Source: UBA7672 sp038326205
Lineage (GTDB): Bacteria; Pseudomonadota; Alphaproteobacteria; Caulobacterales; Hyphomonadaceae
DNA: 28,529 nt
NCBI GenBank assembly: GCA_038326205.1
Contig: JBBQJV010000056.1
Span: forward strand, 1 to 28,529
Direction: 5' to 3'
The position numbers and the translations under genes are program-made. Positions 9,301 through 15,564 of this stretch are shown piece by piece. The notes beneath the pieces are model-generated. The model had not been told where the DNA came from. It ran no database searches and saw nothing but the letters and a program-made list of their open reading frames with translations. Numbering within the stretch: the stretch's first letter is position 1; each line of letters begins with the position of its first letter.

Positions 9301-9867
9301 CCCTCGCGCCTCACATCGGCGTCAGAGCCGCCTGTGATCTCACCCTTCGGCGAAGGTCGCGCCGAGCGGTTGCGTCGCGGCAGTCTCATCCACCTGTTAT
9401 TCGAGGTCCTGCCTGACCTGCCGGTGAAGTCCCGTCGCGCGGCCGCGGAGGCGTTCCTGAAGCGCCAGCCCGACCTCACCCCTCAACAGCGCCACGAAAT
9501 GGTGGATGCCGCGCTGGGCGTTCTCGAAGACAAGCAGTTCGCCGCCGTCTTCGCCCTCGGCGGCCGCGCCGAAGCCCCCATCATCGGCCGACTCGGCGCC
9601 GACACCATAAATGGCCGCATCGACCGTCTGGTCATTACCGACGCGGAAATCCTGATCGTCGACTACAAGACTGACCGCCCCGCCCCACCCTCTTTGGGAT
9701 CGGTCGGAGAGGCCTATATCGTCCAGATGGCAGCTTACCGGTCTGTGTTGTCGCAGCGATGGCCGAATCGGCCCATCCGGTGCCTGCTGGTCTGGACAGA
9801 TGGCCCCCTGCTCATGGAGATACCTCCAGCCGAGCTCGATTCCGCGCTGGCCCGTGTCCAGGCGTGA
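6370..9867 (+). CDS. addA: Double-strand break repair helicase AddA
   Basis: AddA is the UvrD-like helicase and nuclease subunit of AddAB. All superfamily 1 motifs are present in the 1165-residue protein: P-loop ANAGSGKTK (about 32-40), CVTYTKAAASEM, the Walker B box LLDEAQDTSP (about 415-424), VVGDRKQSIYSFQGAD, MSFRSAPEVL, MTVHGAKGLEAP and LYVALTRAKDRL. The C-terminal PD-(D/E)XK nuclease shows GRIDRLVI and IVDYKTDRP (about 1096-1104), followed by YIVQMAAYRSVL. It is the last gene of the overlapping tsaE-amgK-murU-addB-addA run. trxA follows 80 bases on and may have its own promoter in that gap. All key residues appear intact. Confidence 0.97.
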   Translation: MTTPPDTWPEYAAASEGQRLAALPESSAWVEANAGSGKTKVLIDRVARLLLRRIEPDSILCVTYTKAAASEMQARLFDRLGDWCVMDADLLKQKLSDLEGRPLADYGEEDIGRARELFAKALETPGGLRIETIHAFCGRVLRRFPLEAKVAPGFSELDDDAAADLWEAAFRAMARRVVRGDAALMQAARTAAEAGGGKGLDIVRSLLPRRAAIARYINESGNIDDAVERLRNDLGASDTPVNEILEEAMGAALPREALRNLAGALPRAKPTDAKLADELVFILSDAPPQQRFDAWTSIAFTDKGDLRKSNPYTKEATKAAPSVTDLFQIKDIPEGSEILRIQSVSTAINARYVFERSAAILRLAHTLFADFADRKRARAGLDFDDLIEITATLLERSHAAEWILWKLDGGISHILLDEAQDTSPAQWRILKAITDDIFAGAGAERDAPRTLFVVGDRKQSIYSFQGADPEFYLTKRQEFVTNSLAVELAHTLPDLAMSFRSAPEVLTYVDEVFDTAAFGGEAPFTINPPSTADLMRHTPYRRAHDGAVELWPLEPRAEKQPAGPWDAPQGMENEGSAKARLAARIASFIKGEIAAGAAIWAADEKRPCKPGDFLILVKGRTGGLFDGILQALKRENVPVAGADRIKLLDSLAVQDLLNLIRFALCPEDDLTLAEILKGPFGGLDDDRLFALAHPRPGDLWTALRETQDPTLYSVRTFLADVVTRAHQPPYEFLTHALERGHGLAQPGWELILSRFGAPAREPVTALIDRAAGFDSDQPPSLQLFLDAIERRGGEVKRELSGPQGEVRVMTVHGAKGLEAPIIILPDTCSAHRGERDGLFMSEDGAPLWPGAKANDTPLTLTLRNIEDARALREHHRLLYVALTRAKDRLIVCGAFSGHPKGEGFAETSWYRLCQGAMVRLAEAGRAQEVVGDEHTYLRLGAARELLIPEIVTDGATATPPAWLRSLAPAEASTRILSPSRLTSASEPPVISPFGEGRAERLRRGSLIHLLFEVLPDLPVKSRRAAAEAFLKRQPDLTPQQRHEMVDAALGVLEDKQFAAVFALGGRAEAPIIGRLGADTINGRIDRLVITDAEILIVDYKTDRPAPPSLGSVGEAYIVQMAAYRSVLSQRWPNRPIRCLLVWTDGPLLMEIPPAELDSALARVQA

Positions 9868-9947
9868 ACCGTTCCTTTAGCGGGGCTCTGTTGGATACTG
9901 GTCGGTCCGCACCTAGTTAATGGCTCCGCAAGTAGAAGGATCTGCTC

Positions 9948-10280
9948 ATGTCCGTCGCCAACATCTCAGATGACAGCTTTGACTCTGAAGTCCTCGCCGC
10001 CAAGACCCCGGTGGTCGTGGATTTCTGGGCGGAATGGTGTGGCCCGTGCAAACAGGTTTCCCCACATTTCGAGGCGCTGGCCGAAGAGCTCGGCGACAAG
10101 GTCAAGGTCGTGAAGATCAATATTGACGACAACCCGTTGACCGCCGGCCGTTTCGGCGTGCGTGGTTTGCCCACCTTCATGATCTTCCAGGACGGACAGG
10201 TGACGGCTACCCACCTTGGCGCGATGAACAAGTCGCGCCTTGCCGAGTGGCTCAAGGAATCCGCCCCGTCCATAGCTTGA
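9948..10280 (+). CDS. trxA: Thioredoxin TrxA
   Basis: Cytoplasmic dithiol-disulfide oxidoreductase of 110 residues, the normal size for a free thioredoxin. The active site is WCGPC (W30, C31, C34), with the buried Asp in VVVDFWAEW and the cis-proline segment RGLPTFMIF. The start is preceded by AGAAGGA seven bases upstream. From memory, trxA sits between addA and folC in many alphaproteobacteria, so this copy is probably the ancestral one. A second thioredoxin-like gene follows after 35 bases on the same strand, apparently as a tandem duplication. Confidence 0.95.
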   Translation: MSVANISDDSFDSEVLAAKTPVVVDFWAEWCGPCKQVSPHFEALAEELGDKVKVVKINIDDNPLTAGRFGVRGLPTFMIFQDGQVTATHLGAMNKSRLAEWLKESAPSIA

Positions 10281-10315
10281 AGACGCAGGCCTAAGCACAA
10301 CACAGGATAAAACTC

Positions 10316-10648
10316 ATGGCGCTCGCCGAAATCACTGACGACACCTTCGAAGCAGAAGTGCTCGGCGCGTCCGGTCCCGTGGTCGTCGACCTTTGGGCCG
10401 AATGGTGCAGCTCGTGCAAACAGATGATGCCCGCCTTCGAACAGCTCGCAGGTGAGCTTGAAGGCAAGGCCAAGCTGGTCAAATTCAACGCCGACGAAAA
10501 TCCGATGACCCCGGGCAAGTTCGGCGTGCGTGGCCTGCCAACTCTGCTCATGTTCGAGAACGGCAAACTCCTCTCGATGAAAACCGGCGCGATGACCAAG
10601 GCAAAGCTGGCGGAATGGATCGCCGAGACCACAGCCGCAGCGAGCTGA
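10316..10648 (+). CDS. Thioredoxin-like protein with a WCSSC active site
   Basis: A second 110-residue thioredoxin fold lies 35 bases after trxA, with AGGA eight bases before its ATG. It matches the first copy in length and in segment order: VVVDLWAEWC, FGVRGLPTLLMF, NGKLL, and a C-terminal KLAEWI helix. It is therefore most simply read as a tandem duplicate that has diverged. Both active-site cysteines are kept (C31, C34), as are the buried Asp and the cis-proline, but the dipeptide between the cysteines is Ser-Ser instead of Gly-Pro. In the thioredoxin family that dipeptide sets redox potential and partner choice, so this copy may be less reducing or serve different partners; that is inference. 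No signal peptide is seen, so it should be cytoplasmic. Confidence 0.88.
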   Translation: MALAEITDDTFEAEVLGASGPVVVDLWAEWCSSCKQMMPAFEQLAGELEGKAKLVKFNADENPMTPGKFGVRGLPTLLMFENGKLLSMKTGAMTKAKLAEWIAETTAAAS

Positions 10649-10658
10649 CGAAATTGTA

Positions 10659-10693
10659 CTCCCCTGCCACCCTTCCCTTGGAAGCAGGGGGAG
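10659..10693. repeat. REP-like compound hairpin downstream of the thioredoxins
   Basis: The left arm CTCCCCTG (10659-10666) pairs with CAGGGGGAG (10685-10693), and an inner stem CTTCC/GGAAG (10672-10676 and 10680-10684) closes on a 3-base loop. It is followed by GATCGCGAAGCGAGACGAAG and a G-run, a layout that resembles short dispersed intergenic repeats seen in alphaproteobacterial genomes. There is no T-run, so it is not a classic rho-independent terminator, though it could stabilise or end the trx transcript. The rest of the 269-base gap up to 10917 shows nothing I can identify. Confidence 0.5.
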
Positions 10694-10917
10694 GTAGATC
10701 GCGAAGCGAGACGAAGGGGGCGGGCTACGGTTGCGGGTCTTCGCCCCGATCGGATTAAATTTCCTCGCTGTCGGCCCGTCAACGCTGCGCCTTGACCCCA
10801 GGCTTCGCCGTACGCCCACCGCTTCGCAAGGGAATACGCGCACCGAACGACCCCTTGCCCTTCGCGCTCGTCCGGTGTTTCTCCATTGCAGCAAAAGCGT
10901 GAGACCGGACCCGCACC

Positions 10918-11970
10918 ATGAGCACGAAAACGCCTCGCCAGTTCTTCAAGCCGCTGGCCATTGGCGCGCCCGCTCCACTCCGCGAGCTGCCGGTAAAGCT
11001 TGAACGCATGATCCATTTCGTGCCGGGTCATAACGAGAAAGTCCGTTCCAAGACGCCTGACATGGCCGCAAAGGTCGACGTCGTACTGGCGAACCTTGAG
11101 GACGCCATACCCGCCGACGCCAAGATCCAGGCGCGCGCCGGCGCCATTGAGATGGCGAGCATGGTCGACTGGAAGAAACTCGGCACCGGCCTGTGGACCC
11201 GCGTGAACCCGCTCAACTCGCCATGGTTCCTCGACGATGTCACCGAGATCGTCACCAAGGCCGGCAACATCTATGACGTCATCATGCTGCCGAAGGTCGA
11301 AGGCCCGTGGGACATCCACTATGCTGACCAGCTGGTGGCCCAGCTTGAAGCCAAAGCCGGCATCACCCGCCCCATCCTCTTCCACGCCATCCTCGAAACC
11401 GGACAGGGCGTCGCCCTCGTCGAGGAAATCTGCGCCGCCTCCCCGCGCATGCAGGGCATCTCGCTCGGACCGGCGGACCTCGCCGCCAACCGCGCTATGA
11501 AAACGACGCGCGTGGGAGGTGGCCACCCCATGTACAAGGTCATCGAGGATCCGGTGGAGGGCAAAGAGCGCCTCTCGGCCCAGCAGGACCCGTGGCACTA
11601 TACGCTCGGCAAGATGGTCGACGCCTGCGTCACCTCCGGTATAAAACCGTTCTACGGCCCGTTCGGCGACATCGCCGACCTCGCCGCCTGCGAACAGCAG
11701 TTCAAGAATGCCTATCTCATGGGATGCGCTGGCGCCTGGTCGCTCCACCCCGGCCAGATCGACATCGCCAAGCGCGTCTTCTCGCCTGAAGCTGACGAAG
11801 TGAAGTTCTCGATCCGCATTCTCGAAGCCATGCCCGATGGCACCGGCGTTGCAATGATCGACGGCAAGATGCAGGACGACGCCACCTGGAAGCAAGCCAA
11901 GGTCATCGTTGATCTTGCGAAACAGGTCGCTGCAAAAGATCCGGCAATGGCGGCAGCCTACGGTCTCTGA
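10918..11970 (+). CDS. mcl: Malyl-CoA/beta-methylmalyl-CoA/citramalyl-CoA lyase, Chloroflexus type
   Basis: A 350-residue member of the HpcH/HpaI-CitE aldolase superfamily. These enzymes reversibly cleave malyl-CoA to glyoxylate plus acetyl-CoA, and related beta-methylmalyl- and citramalyl-CoA, using Mg2+. Metal-binding acids are visible in HAILETGQG (Glu near residue 160) and ISLGPADLAANR (Asp near 187). The N-terminus FFKPLAIGAPAPLRELPVK, the central KTTRVGGGHP and the C-terminal AMIDGKMQDDATWKQAKVIV closely resemble, as I recall it, the Chloroflexus aurantiacus enzyme of the 3-hydroxypropionate bicycle. They do not resemble the shorter Rhodobacter Mcl1. No ethylmalonyl-CoA or glyoxylate pathway gene is adjacent, so the physiological direction is open; acetate, propionate or C5 dicarboxylate use is plausible. 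It is convergent with the next gene, only 13 bases away. Confidence 0.88.
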   Translation: MSTKTPRQFFKPLAIGAPAPLRELPVKLERMIHFVPGHNEKVRSKTPDMAAKVDVVLANLEDAIPADAKIQARAGAIEMASMVDWKKLGTGLWTRVNPLNSPWFLDDVTEIVTKAGNIYDVIMLPKVEGPWDIHYADQLVAQLEAKAGITRPILFHAILETGQGVALVEEICAASPRMQGISLGPADLAANRAMKTTRVGGGHPMYKVIEDPVEGKERLSAQQDPWHYTLGKMVDACVTSGIKPFYGPFGDIADLAACEQQFKNAYLMGCAGAWSLHPGQIDIAKRVFSPEADEVKFSIRILEAMPDGTGVAMIDGKMQDDATWKQAKVIVDLAKQVAAKDPAMAAAYGL

Positions 11971-11983
11971 CGGCTTTGCAACA

Positions 11984-12898
11984 TCAATTCGGCTCGACAA
12001 GTCCCGCCACATCGTTGGACGTATCCAGTCGATAACGCCATTTTCCATCAATCGACGCGCCCTGAATCCGCAGGCACGCATAGGGCCGTCCCGGCTGGTT
12101 GTCCGCATCACGTCCAGCTATCGGCCACAGCTTCTCGCAATTTGCCTTCAGGCAGTAGCACGCCTCCCCCACCACGACGCCCTCGAGCGGAGCGGGATAG
12201 CGGAACAGTTTCGCTTGCGGTGTCTTTGACTGCTTGAGCTGCGCGAAAGCGGTGTCACCGCCGGTTCGCAATTCCATCGCGCGATAGCCATTGCCCAATA
12301 CGCGTGCGAGATCGGCATCGCTGTCGCTCCGCATTCCTTCCGCAAAACTGGACGCAATATCCATCATCGGCTTGTAGTGCGCCCAGTCAGCCGTCGCAGC
12401 AGTCAGGTCGCCGCCCTTCGCGCCGGGCAGCCTTCGCTTCAACCCGGACGCCGCAAGATCACTGCCGGTCATGAACATCAGCATCGGCCCGCGCGGCGCG
12501 AGACAGCCGAGCGTGCGGCCATTCTGGTTGATGCCCGGCCCCCTCAGCTGCCCGTTCAGCAGTGTTGCTTCGGCAACCGCGCAATCCGTGACTCGCCCAA
12601 CGAAAGTTCCGCGCCACGCGCCCGGCAATGGCTGCATCCCATCGATGAACCCACCGACGAAATTCGCATTGACGCCATAGATTGCATCGACGTCGGCATA
12701 GACGCGTTCATTCACATAGAGGCCGTCCACGGCCACGCATTGTCCCATCCATGCATCCGGATCAGCCGCCACCTTGGCGATTGATATCGCCACGGCATTC
12801 TCGGGCGTGCAAACCGCCGAACGCGGCACATTCTGCGCGCTGGCGCCGCCCACAAAGGCGATCAGGAAAAGGCAGAGAACAGGACCAAAGCGCATCAT
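11984..12898 (-). CDS. Secreted cysteine-rich protein of unknown function
   Basis: I do not recognise this family. The frame could open at 13000, but the sensible start is the ATG at 12898 or the one right after it at 12895. AAAGG just upstream fits 12895 better, and the signal peptide MRFGPVLCLFLIAFVGGASA-Q begins there. The mature protein of about 280 residues has eight cysteines (VCTPE, GQCVA, TDCAV, LGCLA, EACYC, ANCEK, YACLR), an even number that fits disulfide bonding in the periplasm. The segment DPDAWMGQCVAVDGLYV looks faintly like an OB-fold strand pair. It lies 47 bases after the DUF1287 gene on the same strand and may be co-transcribed with it. There is no catalytic motif to name. 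Confidence 0.75.
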   Translation of the reverse strand: MMRFGPVLCLFLIAFVGGASAQNVPRSAVCTPENAVAISIAKVAADPDAWMGQCVAVDGLYVNERVYADVDAIYGVNANFVGGFIDGMQPLPGAWRGTFVGRVTDCAVAEATLLNGQLRGPGINQNGRTLGCLAPRGPMLMFMTGSDLAASGLKRRLPGAKGGDLTAATADWAHYKPMMDIASSFAEGMRSDSDADLARVLGNGYRAMELRTGGDTAFAQLKQSKTPQAKLFRYPAPLEGVVVGEACYCLKANCEKLWPIAGRDADNQPGRPYACLRIQGASIDGKWRYRLDTSNDVAGLVEPN

Positions 12899-12925
12899 GC
12901 CTTTATCGCTAGCACGCGCGCCTAG

Positions 12926-12955
12926 CTTCGTCAGGCCCGGCTTCGTCAGGCCCAG
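12926..12955. repeat. 15-base tandem duplication across the DUF1287 stop codon
   Basis: CTTCGTCAGGCCCGG (12926-12940) is followed directly by CTTCGTCAGGCCCAG (12941-12955), with one mismatch. On the minus strand the second copy contains the TGA stop of the DUF1287 gene (12946-12948). The first copy repeats the same stop context downstream, so the protein is unaffected. It looks like a recent slippage duplication. Confidence 0.85.
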
Positions 12956-13575
12956 CTGGAAAACCTGAACCAGCCCTGCATCGGCCAGTTGAACAGGCAC
13001 GCCTCTTCCTGCGTGCCCGCGCCGATATTGTGCGCGACCAAAGGTTGGCCATTCTGCTTCTTGCGCGTCACCACGCCGATATGCGGTAGTCCTCCGGCGC
13101 TTAGCCGCCAGCTGACAATGTCGCCCGGCAGGTAGTCGGCGGTGTTCTGAGTAATCACCTGCGCCCCACCCTTGCGGCGGAACAGCGTCTCGAGGTTGGG
13201 CACGCGCCGATGGTCAATATTCCTGTCGGTTCTGGTGAGCCCCCACATCTTCGGATAGGCGCTGAAATTCGCCGCCATGTCCTCGTGCACCTCCACCTGC
13301 AGGTCGACCCCGGCATGGCGAAACGCGCGGATCACCGTGTCTGAGCAGACGCCGCGATCATCGGGTACATCGCCGCCCGGATAGGACAGCTTCACATAGG
13401 CAGGGTCGTAGGTTTCGGTTTTGGTCGCCCGCAGCTCCGCGCCCGCAGCGACCTTCGCCGCGAATGGCAGGTGGGTGTCGGCATTCCGGTCGGGCGTCTG
13501 TGCTCCAGCGCGGAACGACAGCAGCGCTCCACCCAGCCCCGCCAATACAATCCTTCGGTCCATGACCCTGAACAT
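12946..13575 (-). CDS. DUF1287 family exported protein
   Basis: The 209-residue product carries the DUF1287 (YijF-like) pattern: YDPAYVKLSYPGGDVP, RGVCSDTVIRAFR, a YPKMWGLTRTDRNIDHR stretch, YLPGDIVSWRL, GLPHIGVV and AHNIG. One conserved Cys and two His in these blocks resemble the C-H-H layout of NlpC/P60-like papain folds; that comparison is my inference and no activity is established. The N-terminus MDRRIVLAGLGGALLSFRAG, with a paired arginine before a hydrophobic run, fits a Tat or Sec signal, so the protein is likely periplasmic. Two starts are possible, ATG 13575 (chosen) and ATG 13563. The only purine-rich ribosome-binding candidate (AGGGG, ten bases before 13575) lies inside the hairpin at 13583-13608. 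Confidence 0.85.
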   Translation of the reverse strand: MFRVMDRRIVLAGLGGALLSFRAGAQTPDRNADTHLPFAAKVAAGAELRATKTETYDPAYVKLSYPGGDVPDDRGVCSDTVIRAFRHAGVDLQVEVHEDMAANFSAYPKMWGLTRTDRNIDHRRVPNLETLFRRKGGAQVITQNTADYLPGDIVSWRLSAGGLPHIGVVTRKKQNGQPLVAHNIGAGTQEEACLFNWPMQGWFRFSSWA

Positions 13576-13576
13576 G

Positions 13577-13608
13577 AAAAATCCCCTGACGTCGAACAAC
13601 GTCAGGGG
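13577..13608 (-). terminator. Perfect 10-bp hairpin plus U-run, directly in front of the DUF1287 start
   Basis: CCCCTGACGT (13583-13592) and ACGTCAGGGG (13599-13608) pair perfectly around a 6-base loop. On the minus strand the hairpin is followed by ATTTTT, the form of a rho-independent terminator for the cold-shock-like membrane gene that ends at 13667. It stops one base before the ATG at 13575, and its 3' arm includes the AGGGG that would serve as ribosome-binding site. It could therefore act as a terminator, an attenuator, or a structure that hides the ribosome-binding site. Confidence 0.75.
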
Positions 13609-13666
13609 ACATTCAGATTGCGGCAGGCAGGCGACCGAAACCCGGCGGGCTGCAGCCATCACTGCA

Positions 13667-14368
13667 TTAGCCGAGCTTGGTCGGCAGCTTTACGATCCCC
13701 ATCTGCGTCAACACGATCATCACACCGCCGCCCACCGCAAGGATGGTGCCGAAGTCGATGTGGAAGCCGATGAGGCCCATGCCGCCCGGCATGCCGCCAA
13801 AGCCGCCGCCAACACCCAGCACCATCCCGGCGATGATCGGCAGCAGGATCGGGCCGCCGATGGCAATAGCCGCGGTGATCAAGCGGAACATCGCTGTCAT
13901 TGCATGGTTGGTCATTTCGAAGAAGATGAGCACGCCAGCGGACACAGGCACGAGAAACAGCAGGGCGAGGATGAAGCCCGCAAAACCGAAGAAGCCCATC
14001 GGGCCGCCGCCGATCAGGCTGAGCGTGTTGAAGTATCCACCGATGAGCGAACCGAGAAGGATCACCGCGGCCCAGATCACATACGGCCGCGCCAGGATCA
14101 TCTGCACATACTCGCCGCCGACTGCTGCTGGCGCTGCGCCGTCGGCCGGCGCGCCGGAACCAAGGCCGCTGGGAATGCCAAAGCCGGACTTCACCGCGTA
14201 AATCTCTTTCGCGTTGTCGCCATCGCCTTCGAAATCGACACTGTCATTGGCTTTCAACGGCGCGGGCGACTTGTTGTCGGTCGCAGCAAACTTGTAGCGC
14301 TTGCCATCATCGCCGTTGATCGCCCCAGTCCCACTGGCGGGATCAAATCCCAGAACCTTGCCCTTCAT
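13667..14368 (-). CDS. Membrane protein with cold-shock-like (OB-fold) N-terminal domain
   Basis: Residues 1 to about 62 follow the strand pattern of a cold-shock domain: MKGKVLGFDPASGTGAI, then GDDGKRYKFAATD, then NDSVDFEGDGDNAKEIYAV. The aromatic RNA-binding motifs are altered, with SGTGAI where KGFGFI is usual and YKFAA where VFVHF is usual, so nucleic-acid binding is doubtful. A Gly/Ala/Pro-rich linker (about 64-87) leads to four hydrophobic stretches (about 95-118, 122-150, 162-190 and 203-226), rich in Gly and Met. The total is 233 residues. I know fusions of cold-shock domains to DUF1294 membrane domains, but this membrane part does not look like that family. AGGG lies about ten bases before the ATG. 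It diverges from motA. Function unknown. Confidence 0.75.
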   Translation of the reverse strand: MKGKVLGFDPASGTGAINGDDGKRYKFAATDNKSPAPLKANDSVDFEGDGDNAKEIYAVKSGFGIPSGLGSGAPADGAAPAAVGGEYVQMILARPYVIWAAVILLGSLIGGYFNTLSLIGGGPMGFFGFAGFILALLFLVPVSAGVLIFFEMTNHAMTAMFRLITAAIAIGGPILLPIIAGMVLGVGGGFGGMPGGMGLIGFHIDFGTILAVGGGVMIVLTQMGIVKLPTKLG

Positions 14369-14627
14369 GATGTCGCCCTATCCCCTGAAAGAGTCCCTAG
14401 TATCAAGAATGATTAGCAAAATTTGGCCTCCGGCGCAATTAACGCTGCCGCGCCAGTCTTGCTCCCCCGTTGGTCTGGCCGATCACTTGTCGCAGCGATC
14501 GCCGGGCTGGGACCGCTCTGTTAAGCCCGCCTCAACTCTTTTTCTGAGCATTCCCACACCGGGCGTTAAGCTTGATCAGGCATAAACGGCACAACCAGAA
14601 ATTTCGACTAATTGGTGGGTCCGCGTC
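14369..14627. other. Divergent intergenic region between the membrane gene and motA
   Basis: This 259-base gap must hold promoters for both directions. I see no convincing sigma-70, sigma-54 (GG-N10-GC) or flagellar sigma-28 element upstream of motA. Minus-strand TTGATACTA at about 14396-14404 is a weak -10-like stretch for the membrane gene. No open frame in it looks like a gene. Confidence 0.3.
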
Positions 14628-15491
14628 ATGTTCCAGATCATAGGGATCGTGGTTGTCTTCGCGATGGTGTTCGGCGGCTTCCTGCTCGCCGGCGGCCATT
14701 TCGACGTGATCATCAAGGCGGCCCCCTTCGAGATGATGATGATTGGCGGCGCTGCTATCGGCGCCTTCCTGATCGGCAACTCGTTCAAGACCGTGTTGTC
14801 CGTGGGCAGTGGCTTCGGCAAGATCATGGGCGGCTCGAAGTGGAAGCCCAAGGATTACACCGACCTGTTGTCTCTATTGTTCGTGCTAACGAAAACAATG
14901 AAGACCAAGGGCGTTGTCGCCATCGAACAGCACATCGAGAACCCCAAGGACTCAACGATCTTCCAGAACTATCCGAAGATCCTGAAGGACCATTTCGCGA
15001 CCGACCTCATCTGCGACACGCTGCGGATGATGACGATGAACCTCGAAGACCCACACCAGGTCGAGGAAGTCATCGACAAGCAGATCGAGAAACACCACCA
15101 CGAAGCCCACGCCCCCGCACACGCGCTGCAGGGGATGGCCGACGCCCTCCCCGCGCTCGGCATCGTCGCAGCCGTGCTCGGCATCATCAAGACGATGGGC
15201 GCCATCTCCCAGCCGCCGGAATATCTCGGCAAGCTGATCGGCTCGGCGCTCGTCGGCACCTTCCTCGGCGTGTTCCTCGCCTATGGCTTCGTCGGTCCGT
15301 TCGCCTCGCGGCTCGGCCAGGTCATCGATGAAGAAGGTCAGTTCTACAAGATCATCAAGGACGTTCTCGTCGCCCACCTGCACGGCAACGCCGCTCAGGT
15401 CTCCGTCGAGATCGGCCGCGGCCAGATCCCAAGCGTGGCGCAGCCCTCCTTCGCCCAACTCGAAGAAGCGCTCGGCGCCATCACCGTTTAA
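14628..15491 (+). CDS. motA: Flagellar motor stator protein MotA
   Basis: MotA forms, with MotB, the inner-membrane proton channel that drives flagellar rotation. The 287 residues match the family length. Two N-terminal membrane helices (about 2-23 and 34-54) are followed by a large cytoplasmic loop with ENPKDSTIFQNYP. Two further helices (about 170-192 and 202-224) follow. The conserved proline of the channel lies in ALPALGIVAAVLG, followed by GALIGSALVGTF-like membrane residues and a cytoplasmic tail. motB is not adjacent, as also in Caulobacter, where the two genes are unlinked (from memory). A weak GGTGGG sits nine bases before the ATG. It ends at a strong terminator shared with the convergent M16 peptidase gene. 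Confidence 0.95.
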   Translation: MFQIIGIVVVFAMVFGGFLLAGGHFDVIIKAAPFEMMMIGGAAIGAFLIGNSFKTVLSVGSGFGKIMGGSKWKPKDYTDLLSLLFVLTKTMKTKGVVAIEQHIENPKDSTIFQNYPKILKDHFATDLICDTLRMMTMNLEDPHQVEEVIDKQIEKHHHEAHAPAHALQGMADALPALGIVAAVLGIIKTMGAISQPPEYLGKLIGSALVGTFLGVFLAYGFVGPFASRLGQVIDEEGQFYKIIKDVLVAHLHGNAAQVSVEIGRGQIPSVAQPSFAQLEEALGAITV

Positions 15492-15532
15492 CGAATCCTC
15501 CCGAGGGATAGAGAACCTCCCCAGAAACCTCG

Positions 15533-15562
15533 AACGGCCCGGGCTCCGACCCCGGGCCGTTT
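15533..15562. terminator. Bidirectional terminator between motA and the M16 peptidase gene
   Basis: An 11-bp perfect stem, AACGGCCCGGG (15533-15543) and CCCGGGCCGTT (15551-15561), closes a 7-base loop and is followed by TTTC on the plus strand. The minus strand reads AACGG-stem-CCGTTCG. It sits between two convergent stops (15491 and 15565), so it probably serves both, though the U-tract is short. Confidence 0.8.
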
Positions 15563-15564
15563 CG

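Noticed and set aside
10291..12111. A 606-codon open frame on the minus strand across trx2 and mcl
   Set aside because: It lies antisense to two well-supported genes and crosses a hairpin repeat. Its protein has no recognisable domain, and open antisense frames are common in GC-rich DNA.
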